A stretch of 56,249 nucleotides of DNA from NCBI RefSeq assembly GCF_024178165.1, contig NZ_JAMZIE010000010.1, forward strand, positions 1-56,249, in the 5' to 3' direction. The notes under the pieces were generated by a model that was given only the letters and a program-made list of their open reading frames with translations, was not told where the DNA came from and did not search any database. Made by a program: the position numbers and the translations under genes. Of the stretch, positions 19,501 through 26,964 are shown in pieces; position 1 is the first letter of the stretch; every line of letters starts with the position of its first letter. The DNA comes from Halohasta salina. GTDB lineage: Archaea; Halobacteriota; Halobacteria; Halobacteriales; Haloferacaceae.

Positions 19501-21713
19501 TCGCCGGCGAAACCGAACTGTACGACTGTGAACATCGGATGCAGACCAAGGGCGGCGAGTGGCGATGGGTCAGGGACGTCGGAAAGGTCGTCGACCGTGA
19601 CGACGACGGCAGCCCAACGCGTGCGGTCGGTATCCACCTGGATATCACCGAGGAAAAGGAGTCCAAGCTGTATCTCGAAGAGGAACGAGACATGTTCGCC
19701 GAGGGGCCAGCGGTCGTCTTCAAGTGGCAAAACGAAGACGGCTGGCCCGTCGAGTACGTCTCCGAGAACGTCGCCGAGACGTTCGGTTACACCCTCGAAG
19801 AGCTTACCTCTGGGGCGGTTCCCTACACCGACCTGATTCACGACGAGGACCTCGAACGCGTCGCCAGGGAGGTCGACGAACAGACTGACGAGACAACGGA
19901 CCGGTTTAGCCACGACCCCTACCGGATGGTCACGGCCGACGGAGACGTTCGGTGGGTCACGGACAACACCAAACTGCTTCGCACCGATGGTGAGGTCACC
20001 CACTACCTCGGCTACCTGATCGACATCACCGAGCAGAAACGGCTCGAAGCGTCGCTTCGAGAGAGCGAAGAGTCGCTTCGAGAACTCACCAGCATTGCCT
20101 CGGATACCGACCGCGAGTTCGAAGCCAAACTCGAAGCCCTGCTCGAACTCGGGACCGAACGGCTCGGGCTGCCGTACGGCTTTGTGAACAGCATCGACGG
20201 CGAGACACAACACGTCGTGGAGGCCGTTGGCGATCACCCCGAACTCCAGACCGGAGCCTCGGCCCCGAAATCGGAGACCTACTGCCGGAAAACCATCAAG
20301 CAGTCGACGCCACTGACAATACAAGACGCCGCTGCGGAGGGGTGGGAGGGCGATCCAGCCTACGAACGGTTCGATCTGGGCTGTTACGTTGGCGGCAGTG
20401 TCACCGTCGGCGACGAGCTGTACGGGACGCTGTGTTTTGCCGATCGACAGCGGCGTGACCACGAGTTCACCGACGCCGAGCGGACGTTCGTCGAACTACT
20501 GGTGCAGTGGATCAGCCACGAGCTTACGACCGACGAGTTCGAGACGAACCTCCAGGACATCAACGAGACGGCCCAACAGCTCATGGCCGCCCCAACGAAG
20601 GCGGAGATCGGGTCGCTCACCGTCGAGATTGCCCGGTCGATCCTCGAGATGCCAGCCATCGGTGTCTGGTGGTATGACGACGCGACCGAGAGCCTCGTCG
20701 GCGACCGGATGACCGAAGCGGCGTCCGAACACGTCGCCGAGCAGCCGGTCTTCGAGCGCGGAACGTCACTCGCCTGGGAGGCCTTCGATGCCGGTGAAAT
20801 ACGTGTCTCTGACGATCCTCACATCTGCTCCGAGGAGCTGGCTCTCAGCACCCAACTCGTCGTTCCACTCGGCGAGTACGGAATCATGTGTGCGGGATCG
20901 GCCGACCGACGGTCGGTTACCGAGACCGATCGGAACCTCATCGAAGTGCTGTCGTCGACCGTCGAGGCCGCCCTGGCCCGTGCGGAACGCGAGACGGAGC
21001 TTCGGGAAACCCAGGCCGCGCTCGAACAGTCCAACGAGGAACTCGAACAGTTCGCGTACGCGGCCTCCCACGACCTCCAGGAACCGCTCCGGACGGTTTC
21101 GAGCTATCTCACGCTGTTGGAACGCCGGTACGGCGAGGAGCTCGACGGCGATGCCGTCGAGTTCATCGAGTTCGCCGTCGACGGAGCCGACCGAATGCGG
21201 AACATGATTCAGGCGTTGTTGGCCTACTCGCGGGTCGATACCCGCGGCGAGTCCTTCGAGGCGGTCGATCTCTCGACGCTTTTCGAGCAGGTGACCGACA
21301 GTCTCGGGGTCAAGATCGACGAAACCGACGGGACCGTGTCGGTACCGTCGACTGCGGCCACCGTCAGGGGCGATCCGAGCCAGCTCGCCCAACTGTTCCA
21401 GAACCTCGTCGACAACGGTATCAAGTACAATCGGAACCGGCCGGAGATCGATATCTCGGCCCACCGCCACGACGGGATGGTCACCATCGAGGTCACCGAC
21501 AACGGGATCGGGATGGAAGCCGACCAGATCGAGGGAATCTTCGAGGTGTTCCAGCGGCTCCACACCCGCGAGGAGTTCGCGGGGACCGGCATCGGGCTGT
21601 CGATCTGCCGAAAGATCGTCGACCGTCACGACGGCGACATCGACGTGCAGTCCACGCCTGGAGAAGGGTCGACGTTTACGATCACACTGCCGGAGGAGGC
21701 CACCGATGCATAG
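16551..21713 (+). CDS. Giant multi-PAS/GAF sensor histidine kinase, 1720 aa
   Basis: This soluble kinase has, in order, PAS (20-120), GAF (123-285), seven further PAS domains (about 296-1165), two GAF domains (about 1176-1330 and 1335-1480), HisKA and HATPase. Several PAS domains end in the PAC pattern GxxxDITDRK/ITERKQ. The kinase core has ASHDLQEPLRTV with His1507, N-box LVDNGIKYNRN, DNGIGM and GTGIGLSI. It resembles the kinase core of phytochrome-like Cph1 proteins, but no chromophore-binding phytochrome domain is visible. Neighbouring PAS pairs look duplicated. Substrates are probably the receivers in the same operon. There is no membrane segment. Confidence 0.92.
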   Translation: MSTDTRTHAVGDATAEDVIGRVDEAICAFDTDWQITFVNDRAARLLDHTPGELLGTALWDVMPNADETAVGEQFREAMSTRTPTRFDQYIEALDRRFDVRIYPDEVGATAWFDDITDERSAHETTADLHNDALEAFQEIATDDDRSLDERIDAVLELGCAHLGLDIGILSAVEDTEYTVEGVDAADDSIQPGEQFDLGETFCDHVVDSGELVAVTDASDCNLAEHPAYEAQGLEAYIGTPVIVDGEQYGTLNFSQAAPREQPFTESERTLVRLFAQWIGKELSREQNRKRAAANRDRLRQIIDLLPQLVFAKDRDNEYILANQAIADAYGSTVEEVEGSTDADFVSSEAEAEQFRQDDLAVMDSGEPKHIPQEPLTKANGETVMLQTIKIPYDPVDHDTEAVLGVATDISELVEQRQELEEATQRLTVALEGTNTGVWELDIETEAVVWTESMASLVGIDLDSFGGTFEASAEFVHPDDLPDVERAIDRAIDEETGFQQEYRIVNADGTQRWVEARAELVDRADGNRRLVGIATDITDRKERDAEIELQSAAMEAAMDGIAILDDDEYVYMNQAHADVFDYDPEELLGREWRDLYGDAEIERIEAEVFPELADTGSWRGETIGKKRDGTPVHQDLGLSLLDSGELICTNRDITEQKQREQELQRQRSRLRALFDNSPDGIVIHDADGAVLDVNETTADTLGYDRETLMSMNVAEFEAGIDRSELVDIWAAMEPNETLKVEGEHRRQNGETFPVEVWVNKVDVGGNDRYIAVARDITERKQREAELRRSREFIEAAQESASIGGWEVDLETDSLRWTDEVYRIHEVPTDTAIELGDGLDFYHPDDRAEIEAAFDRLVEEGEPYDLELRIVTANDRVRWVRTVGSPQFDDDGTITGALGVFQDITDRREREAELREVKERLDLAVEGANLGVWDWDMETDAVTFNEQWASILGFSLDELEPRLETWENRVHPADMADVEAQLQAHIAGETELYDCEHRMQTKGGEWRWVRDVGKVVDRDDDGSPTRAVGIHLDITEEKESKLYLEEERDMFAEGPAVVFKWQNEDGWPVEYVSENVAETFGYTLEELTSGAVPYTDLIHDEDLERVAREVDEQTDETTDRFSHDPYRMVTADGDVRWVTDNTKLLRTDGEVTHYLGYLIDITEQKRLEASLRESEESLRELTSIASDTDREFEAKLEALLELGTERLGLPYGFVNSIDGETQHVVEAVGDHPELQTGASAPKSETYCRKTIKQSTPLTIQDAAAEGWEGDPAYERFDLGCYVGGSVTVGDELYGTLCFADRQRRDHEFTDAERTFVELLVQWISHELTTDEFETNLQDINETAQQLMAAPTKAEIGSLTVEIARSILEMPAIGVWWYDDATESLVGDRMTEAASEHVAEQPVFERGTSLAWEAFDAGEIRVSDDPHICSEELALSTQLVVPLGEYGIMCAGSADRRSVTETDRNLIEVLSSTVEAALARAERETELRETQAALEQSNEELEQFAYAASHDLQEPLRTVSSYLTLLERRYGEELDGDAVEFIEFAVDGADRMRNMIQALLAYSRVDTRGESFEAVDLSTLFEQVTDSLGVKIDETDGTVSVPSTAATVRGDPSQLAQLFQNLVDNGIKYNRNRPEIDISAHRHDGMVTIEVTDNGIGMEADQIEGIFEVFQRLHTREEFAGTGIGLSICRKIVDRHDGDIDVQSTPGEGSTFTITLPEEATDA

Positions 21714-22158
21714 CCCGGTCTCCGAGTCGTCGACGCCGCAGATATTCGTTATCGAGGACAACCCTGCAGACGTCCGGATGGTCAGGGAGGGAATCGACGC
21801 CACGGAGATCGATGTCGCGGTGACAGAGATCAACAGCGGTCGCCAGGCGGCCGAACGCCTCACCGCCATCGAGGCCGACCGGCCCGAAACACACCCGGAT
21901 TTAATACTGCTTGATCTGAACCTTCCAGGTAAATCGGGGTTCGACCTCCTTGAGCTGATCCGCGAGGAGACCGCGTTTCCGGACGTGCCCGTCGTGGTCG
22001 TCTCCAGTTCGGAAAACCGGGAGGACATCAACCGCGTCTACGAACAGTCGGCAAACGCCTACGTAATGAAACCAGCAGATCCGGACGACTACATCAGAAT
22101 GATCGACGCCACCGTCGACTTCTGGATCACAACCGTGACACTAGCAACCAATGACTGA
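21706..22158 (+). CDS. Rcp1-like single-domain response regulator
   Basis: The 150-residue receiver has IEDNPADVRM (acidic pair), phospho-Asp70 in LILLDLNLPGKSG, VVVSSS and KPADPDDY. It overlaps the giant kinase by 8 bp and the next gene by 8 bp, so all are translationally coupled. Rcp1-type receivers are the usual partners of Cph1-like kinases. It has no output domain and probably relays phosphate, for example to the HxlR-receiver regulator. Confidence 0.92.
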   Translation: MHSPVSESSTPQIFVIEDNPADVRMVREGIDATEIDVAVTEINSGRQAAERLTAIEADRPETHPDLILLDLNLPGKSGFDLLELIREETAFPDVPVVVVSSSENREDINRVYEQSANAYVMKPADPDDYIRMIDATVDFWITTVTLATND

Positions 22159-23230
22159 CACAGCACTCACACGCGTCCTCCTCGTCGAGGACAACCCAGC
22201 CGATGCTCGTCTCATAACCGAATACTTCGCCGAACAGTCGTGGCCGAACATCGACGCCGACGCGCCGACCGTCGACCACGTCGACCGGCTGTCGGAGGCT
22301 CGTGACGCACTCACCGAGGACGTAGATGTCGTCCTTCTCGATCTCGGATTGCCCGACAGTTCCGGCGTTGAGACGCTCGATGAGGTGCTCGCGGTCGGTG
22401 TTCCAGCGCCCGTGGTCGTCATGACTGGCCTCGATGACGAGCGCGTGGGCGTCGACGCGGTCGAACACGGAGCACAGGACTACCTCGTCAAGGACGACGT
22501 GACACCACGCCTGCTCCAGCAGACGCTCCGGTATGCGATCCGTCGGGAACAACAGCAACGGGAGCTCCGGCAACGGAACGCCGAACTGGCCCTCTTAAAT
22601 CAGGTCGTTCGCCACGATATCCGCAACGACGTGGCCGTGATCTTGGGGTGGGGCGACGGGCTCAAACCCCACGTCGACGAGGCGGGCCAAGACTCCCTGG
22701 AGCGCATGTTGAGTGCTGGCGAACACATCACTAACATCACCGAAACAGTCGGTGACTTCCTCGACGTGCTCGAAGGCGATAGTGAGCCGGAGCTCCATCC
22801 GGTCGACCTCGAAAGCGTCCTGACCAACGAGATCGAAAAGGCCCGCTCGGCCTACGACAACACGACGATCACCGTCGAGGGAGATCTCCACGCTGGCCTC
22901 GAAGTCCGTGCGACCGACCTGCTGTCGTCGGTGTTTCGGAACCTCTTGAACAACGCCGTCTCCCACAACGACAAGCAGGAACCGGAGATCACAGTCACCG
23001 TCGAAGACAACGGCGAGACCGTGTCGGTGGCGATCGCCGACAACGGGCCGGGGGTTCCCGACAGCCAGAAAGACGAGATCTTCGGCCGTGGCGAGATGGG
23101 ACTCGAAAGCTCAGGCTCCGGCATCGGACTGTATCTCGTCGACACGCTCGTCGAAATGTACGACGGTACAGTTGTTCTCGAAGACAACGACCCAGAAGGG
23201 TGTGTGTTTACAGTCACGCTCAATTCGTAG
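22151..23230 (+). CDS. Receiver-histidine kinase (inverted hybrid)
   Basis: The 359-residue protein starts with a receiver (about 8-125; acidic pair in LVEDNPAD, phospho-Asp64 in VLLDLGLPD, Lys in YLVKDD). A coiled linker follows, then a kinase core with VVRHDIRNDV (His155), NLLNNAVSHND, ADNGPGVP and GSGIGLYLV. Its receiver input is N-terminal, a layout common in haloarchaea. It closes the five-gene operon and could read phosphate from the giant kinase and pass it on. Confidence 0.92.
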   Translation: MTDTALTRVLLVEDNPADARLITEYFAEQSWPNIDADAPTVDHVDRLSEARDALTEDVDVVLLDLGLPDSSGVETLDEVLAVGVPAPVVVMTGLDDERVGVDAVEHGAQDYLVKDDVTPRLLQQTLRYAIRREQQQRELRQRNAELALLNQVVRHDIRNDVAVILGWGDGLKPHVDEAGQDSLERMLSAGEHITNITETVGDFLDVLEGDSEPELHPVDLESVLTNEIEKARSAYDNTTITVEGDLHAGLEVRATDLLSSVFRNLLNNAVSHNDKQEPEITVTVEDNGETVSVAIADNGPGVPDSQKDEIFGRGEMGLESSGSGIGLYLVDTLVEMYDGTVVLEDNDPEGCVFTVTLNS

Positions 23231-23344
23231 TCAGCTGCCACGACCGCGGCGTGTTGGAAGCTGGCCGATCCGATCGATCTTCTGGTCGATCCAACCAACT
23301 AGTCAACAATGAAACATCCCACTCAACCCGACACAGACGGCTGG

Positions 23345-23400
23345 CCTGCTTACGGAAAATCAAGGAGAAAGCCCCGTGCTTTAGCGCGGGGAGGATGTCA
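23345..23400 (+). mobile_element. Solo IS200/IS605 right end
   Basis: The sequence GAGAAAGCCCCGTGC-TTTA-GCGCGGGGAGGATGTCA forms a stem-loop (CCCCGTGC with GCGCGGGG) and ends in GGAGGATGTCA, as in the tnpB elements at 5760 and 33571. No tnpB or tnpA is attached. The last bases TCA (23398-23400) provide the stop codon of the SufU-like gene on the other strand. Confidence 0.65.
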
Positions 23401-23796
23401 ATCATTGTATTCTCCTTGTCGGACCGCACGGACGACAAGTTCCGCACACTGGAGCCGTGCCGGTGTGAGATCCATACCTACCTGCTGTTCGATGAACTCA
23501 CGGTCCCAACTTCGGACTTCCTCAAGATCTGTCCCTTCCATTTGTTGAGTGAGAAGTGAGGTGGCCGCCTGCGACAGGGTACAGCCAGCTCCTTCGAACC
23601 GAACGGATTCTATCACGTGTGGCTCATTGTCCGAGAGTCTTAGCGAAAGCGATACCCAGTCACCCTCAGGATGTGTCGGCCCAACGCACTGGGGATTGTC
23701 GACCCTTTCGGAAAGGTCTGGGTCCGATACAGTTCCATAGTTTCGTGGATTGCTGCTATGATCTGCGAGCAACTCACGAACGTAGGCGTTGTTCAT
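23398..23796 (-). CDS. SufU/IscU-like Fe-S scaffold protein
   Basis: The 132-residue protein has the SufU pattern: DHSSNPRNYG near the N-terminus, Cys37 in NPQCVGPT, Cys72 in GAGCTLSQAATSLL and Cys117 in RLQCAELV. The Asp that normally follows the first Cys by two residues (NPxCGD) is replaced by Gly. Zinc or cluster handling may therefore be altered. The last residues and stop lie in a solo IS200/IS605 end, so the original C-terminus may be slightly different. The start overlaps the upstream zinc-ribbon gene by ATGA. It probably acts with the SufB encoded upstream. Confidence 0.8.
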   Translation of the reverse strand: MNNAYVRELLADHSSNPRNYGTVSDPDLSERVDNPQCVGPTHPEGDWVSLSLRLSDNEPHVIESVRFEGAGCTLSQAATSLLTQQMEGTDLEEVRSWDREFIEQQVGMDLTPARLQCAELVVRAVRQGEYND

Positions 23797-24197
23797 TGGC
23801 TCTGGGTAGTGGTATTGGTCGAATTCATTGGATTAGTTAACTCAGTTATGCCATAGCGTGCCAGCGACTCGTTGAGGAGGTCTTGTATTGGCCACGCTGC
23901 CGAACACTGTTTCGCCGAAACCGACGTCCCATCTATCGTGATCGTGGTGAGCGTTCCCCTGTTTTTTTGAAACCCGACCCGGAACTCAAAGGATCGCTCA
24001 TGTTCGTCGACGGTGTAGATCCGAAGTTCACCGGTTCCGTTGGGTACTGACCAATAGTCGTTGTCGGTAACCCGTAATTCGCCGACCGGAGAGACACATG
24101 TTGATTCACAGTCGGGACACTCGGCGCTGTGCGGCCCTACACCAATGTAGGTGTACTGAGTTCCACACTGGAGACAGTCGAGAGGTGTAATTGTCAT
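23793..24197 (-). CDS. Zinc-ribbon hypothetical protein
   Basis: I chose the start MTITPLDCL at 24197. The 134-residue protein begins with a zinc ribbon (CLQCGTQY then CPDCES, two CxxC pairs about residues 8-34). It then has a domain with strands such as GELRIYTVDEHERSFEFRVGF and GTLTTITIDGTSV. Its stop overlaps the SufU-like start by ATGA, and it lies about 97 bp after sufB. I do not recognise a named family. Context suggests a role with Fe-S or sulphur metabolism. Confidence 0.65.
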   Translation of the reverse strand: MTITPLDCLQCGTQYTYIGVGPHSAECPDCESTCVSPVGELRVTDNDYWSVPNGTGELRIYTVDEHERSFEFRVGFQKNRGTLTTITIDGTSVSAKQCSAAWPIQDLLNESLARYGITELTNPMNSTNTTTQSQ

Positions 24198-24294
24198 AGG
24201 ATGATGTGACGTGTTGGATATCAAACAGCGAAGCACCGAGGTTCACTGTTCGGCTTTTTTGTCGATCTCGTATCGATACTCGATTGGGATTGGA

Positions 24295-25722
24295 TTATCC
24301 GAGACTGCCTTCCATTTCGAGTTCGACCAGTCGGTTGAGCTCTACGGCATACTCGATAGGGAGCTCTTCGGTAAGCGGTTCGATGAATCCCGAGACGATC
24401 ATTTGTTTGGCGTCATCGTCATCTAGGCCGCGATTTTGGAGATAGAAGATATCCTCGTCGCCGATCTTGCCGACAGTAGCCTCGTGGGCAACGTCGACTT
24501 GTGACTCGTTGATCTCCATGTACGGCATTGTATCCGACGTCGACTCGTTGTCGAACATCAGTGCATCACACTCGACGGCCGTCGAAGAGTTTTCTGCGCC
24601 ATCTGCGATGTGGACCAGTCCACGATAGTTGGTTCGGCCGCCGTCCTTCGAGATCGATTTCGATTCGACCGTCGACTTCGTCTCGGGGGCGTTGTGGTAG
24701 ACCTTTGCGCCCGTGTCGATGTTCTGGCCCTCACCCGCGAACGCGATAGTGATGTGATTGTCAGAGGCACCACGACCCTTGAGGATCGTTGAGGGGTAGA
24801 GCATTGTCGCTCTCGAACCCATCGAGCCTGAAATCCACTCCATTCGTCCGCCTTTCTCGGCGATGGCGCGTTTCGTGTTGAGATTGTAGGTACTCTTCGA
24901 CCAGTTTTGGACCGTCGAGTACTGGACGTGAGCGTTCTCGCCGACGAAGACCTCGACACCGCCTGAGTGGAGATTGAACTCGGAGTATTTCGGGGCTGAG
25001 CAGCCCTCAATGTAGTGGACCTCCGACCCCTCTTCGGCGATAATGAGCGTGTGTTCGAACTGACCCATCCCCTCGGAGTTCATCCGGAAGTACGCCTGGA
25101 TCGGCATCTCGACTTTGGTGTCTTCGGGCACATAGACAAAGGAGCCGCCAGACCAGATCGCGCCATGGAGCGCGGCGAACTTGTTGTCGCTCGGTGGGAC
25201 ACACTTGTTCATGAAGTGCTCCCGGACGAGCTCCTCGTGGTCACGGACCGCCTTGTCCATGTCACAGAAGATCACGCCTTTCTCTTCCCACTGCTCCTGC
25301 ATGTTCTGGTAAACGATTTCGGACTCGTACTGTGCACCGACGCCCGACAGCGCGTTCTTTTCGGCTTCCGGAATGCCGAGCTTGTCGAAGGTATCCTTGA
25401 TGTCGTCTGGCAGATCCGTCCAATCGTCAACGCCACCACGGGTCTCGATATCTGGTCGGATATACGGGACGATCTCGCTGACGTCGACTTCTGAGAGATC
25501 GGGGCCCTCTGGCCAGTCGGTTGGCATCGGCATGTTCTGGAAATGCTCAAGCGCGCGGAGGCGTCGCTGGAGCATCCACTCGGGTTCGTCTTTGTCCTCG
25601 GAGATGACCCGGACAGTCTCCTCGGTCAGTCCCTTTTCGCTCTTGAATGCAGAGGCTTCCTCCTTTTTAAATTCAAACCGAGCCTCGGTGTTCGTCTCGC
25701 TCAGGTTTTCGTTTGAACTCAT
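24295..25722 (-). CDS. sufB: Fe-S assembly protein SufB
   Basis: I chose the start MSSNENLSE at 25722, which matches haloarchaeal SufB beginnings; the longer frame runs into the palindromic promoter region. The 475-residue protein has the canonical features: FDKLGIPEAEKNALSGVGAQYES, IFCDMD, CVPPSDNKFAALHGA, the beta-helix core with QYSTVQNWS and ISKDGGRTNYRG, and the late TMPYMEINESQVDVAHEATVGKIG segment. In the SufBC2D complex it builds clusters on a SufC ATPase. No sufC or sufD is in the window. That makes this a separate or duplicate sufB unit. Confidence 0.93.
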   Translation of the reverse strand: MSSNENLSETNTEARFEFKKEEASAFKSEKGLTEETVRVISEDKDEPEWMLQRRLRALEHFQNMPMPTDWPEGPDLSEVDVSEIVPYIRPDIETRGGVDDWTDLPDDIKDTFDKLGIPEAEKNALSGVGAQYESEIVYQNMQEQWEEKGVIFCDMDKAVRDHEELVREHFMNKCVPPSDNKFAALHGAIWSGGSFVYVPEDTKVEMPIQAYFRMNSEGMGQFEHTLIIAEEGSEVHYIEGCSAPKYSEFNLHSGGVEVFVGENAHVQYSTVQNWSKSTYNLNTKRAIAEKGGRMEWISGSMGSRATMLYPSTILKGRGASDNHITIAFAGEGQNIDTGAKVYHNAPETKSTVESKSISKDGGRTNYRGLVHIADGAENSSTAVECDALMFDNESTSDTMPYMEINESQVDVAHEATVGKIGDEDIFYLQNRGLDDDDAKQMIVSGFIEPLTEELPIEYAVELNRLVELEMEGSLG

Positions 25723-25784
25723 ACGATACGTTTCGATATTGGCAGGTATATATGTACGGGTGCTAAACCTACTTTCGAAATCAA

Positions 25785-25818
25785 AAATAGTTTCTCTGGG
25801 CATTATTAGAAACTATTT
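25785..25818. promoter_or_regulatory. Long palindrome between sufB and tfb
   Basis: AAATAGTTTCT (25785-25795) and AGAAACTATTT (25808-25818) are a perfect 11-bp inverted repeat with a 12-bp spacer. It lies between the divergent sufB promoter (TATA-like TACATATATA on the minus strand, about 25749-25758) and the tfb promoter (CTTATTTTGG, about 25829-25838). It is a good operator candidate for both genes. Confidence 0.6.
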
Positions 25819-25899
25819 CTAGTCACAAATCTTATTTTGGATGAGAAAAGAACCTCTAGCAACGAGCCAAGTAATTAGTGCCAGCACACCCTAAATAAT

Positions 25900-26883
25900 A
25901 TGAAAAACGACCAGATTAGCGTCAGCGGACAGTCAACCAAAGTCGACGGAGCAACCGGCGATCAGCACCGTTCGACTCAGCTCGAAAACCAGTGCCCGGA
26001 ATGTGAGGGAACACTGGTGAGAGCTGACGATACAGATGAGACAGTCTGTTCGGAGTGCGGACTAGTTGTCGCTGAACATGCTATTGATCACGGACCAGAG
26101 TGGCGAACATTCGATTTCGATCAGGGAGAAACCGCTTCCAGAGTGGGGTTACCGACGACACAGCAGATGCATGATAAGGGGTTAACAACAAATATCGGAT
26201 GGCGTGATCAGGATGCCCATGGAAACCCTCTGTCAGCACGTCAGCGACAAAAGATGAGCCGGCTTCGAACGTGGGACGAGCGGTTCCGGACGCAGAATTC
26301 GAAGGACCGGAATCTGAAACGGGCTCTCGGCGAGATCGATCGGATGGCCTCAGCCCTTGGGGTTCCTGAGCCAAGTCGTGAGACCGCGAGTGTGATCTAT
26401 CGGCGAGCCTTAGATAAGGATCTACTTCCTGGTCGGTCAATAGAGTCGGTAGCTACCTGTGCACTATATGCTGCCACACGAACGAATGATATCTCACGAA
26501 CCATCGACGAACTCACAGAGGTGAGCCGCGTCGACAGATTGGATATTGAACGGACTTACCGGTACATCTCACGAGAGTTAGATCTCCAGATACCACCATC
26601 GCATCCAATGGAATACGTGGGACGATTCGCATCGCAACTCGGCTGTTCGAACGAGACAGAACGGTATGCTCGAAAACTGATCGAAGACGCGACTGAGAAA
26701 GGGGTACACAGTGGAAAAAGTCCCGCAGGCATTGCGGCTGCCGCACTGTATGCCGCCTCACGTCTTTCTGGAGAATCAATCATTCAGCCCGAGATATCTA
26801 AAGCAGCTAATGTGAGCGAAGTCACAATCAGACAGCGATATCGAGAAATATTGGCCGCTACAGAACTAGAAACAGATGGCTGA
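25900..26883 (+). CDS. tfb: Transcription initiation factor TFB
   Basis: The 327-residue protein has an N-terminal zinc ribbon (Cys32, Cys35, Cys50, Cys53 in CPEC and CSEC). The B-reader/linker includes GPEWRTFDFDQ and NPLSARQRQKMSRLR. Two cyclin folds follow (about 130-215 and 225-320), each with the Ala-rich helix YAATRT or AALYAASRL. The C-terminal helix-turn-helix (NVSEVTIRQRYREI) contacts BRE. Haloarchaea carry several TFBs, each with different promoter sets. Sharing a palindromic intergenic region with sufB hints at linked control. Confidence 0.93.
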   Translation: MKNDQISVSGQSTKVDGATGDQHRSTQLENQCPECEGTLVRADDTDETVCSECGLVVAEHAIDHGPEWRTFDFDQGETASRVGLPTTQQMHDKGLTTNIGWRDQDAHGNPLSARQRQKMSRLRTWDERFRTQNSKDRNLKRALGEIDRMASALGVPEPSRETASVIYRRALDKDLLPGRSIESVATCALYAATRTNDISRTIDELTEVSRVDRLDIERTYRYISRELDLQIPPSHPMEYVGRFASQLGCSNETERYARKLIEDATEKGVHSGKSPAGIAAAALYAASRLSGESIIQPEISKAANVSEVTIRQRYREILAATELETDG

Positions 26884-26964
26884 CCAGAACAATAAATGAA
26901 AACTGGACAATATTTTCAAAAACAAGATTATTAACACAATCGAAATGATACTATATAGAATTAA

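Noticed and set aside
20766-22031. A 421-codon minus-strand open frame
   Set aside because: It runs opposite the giant kinase and the receiver gene, whose domains are clear. The product resembles no family.
25723-25803. N-terminal extension of sufB to 25803
   Set aside because: It would read through the TATA region and part of the palindrome. The family start MSSNENLSE is at 25722.
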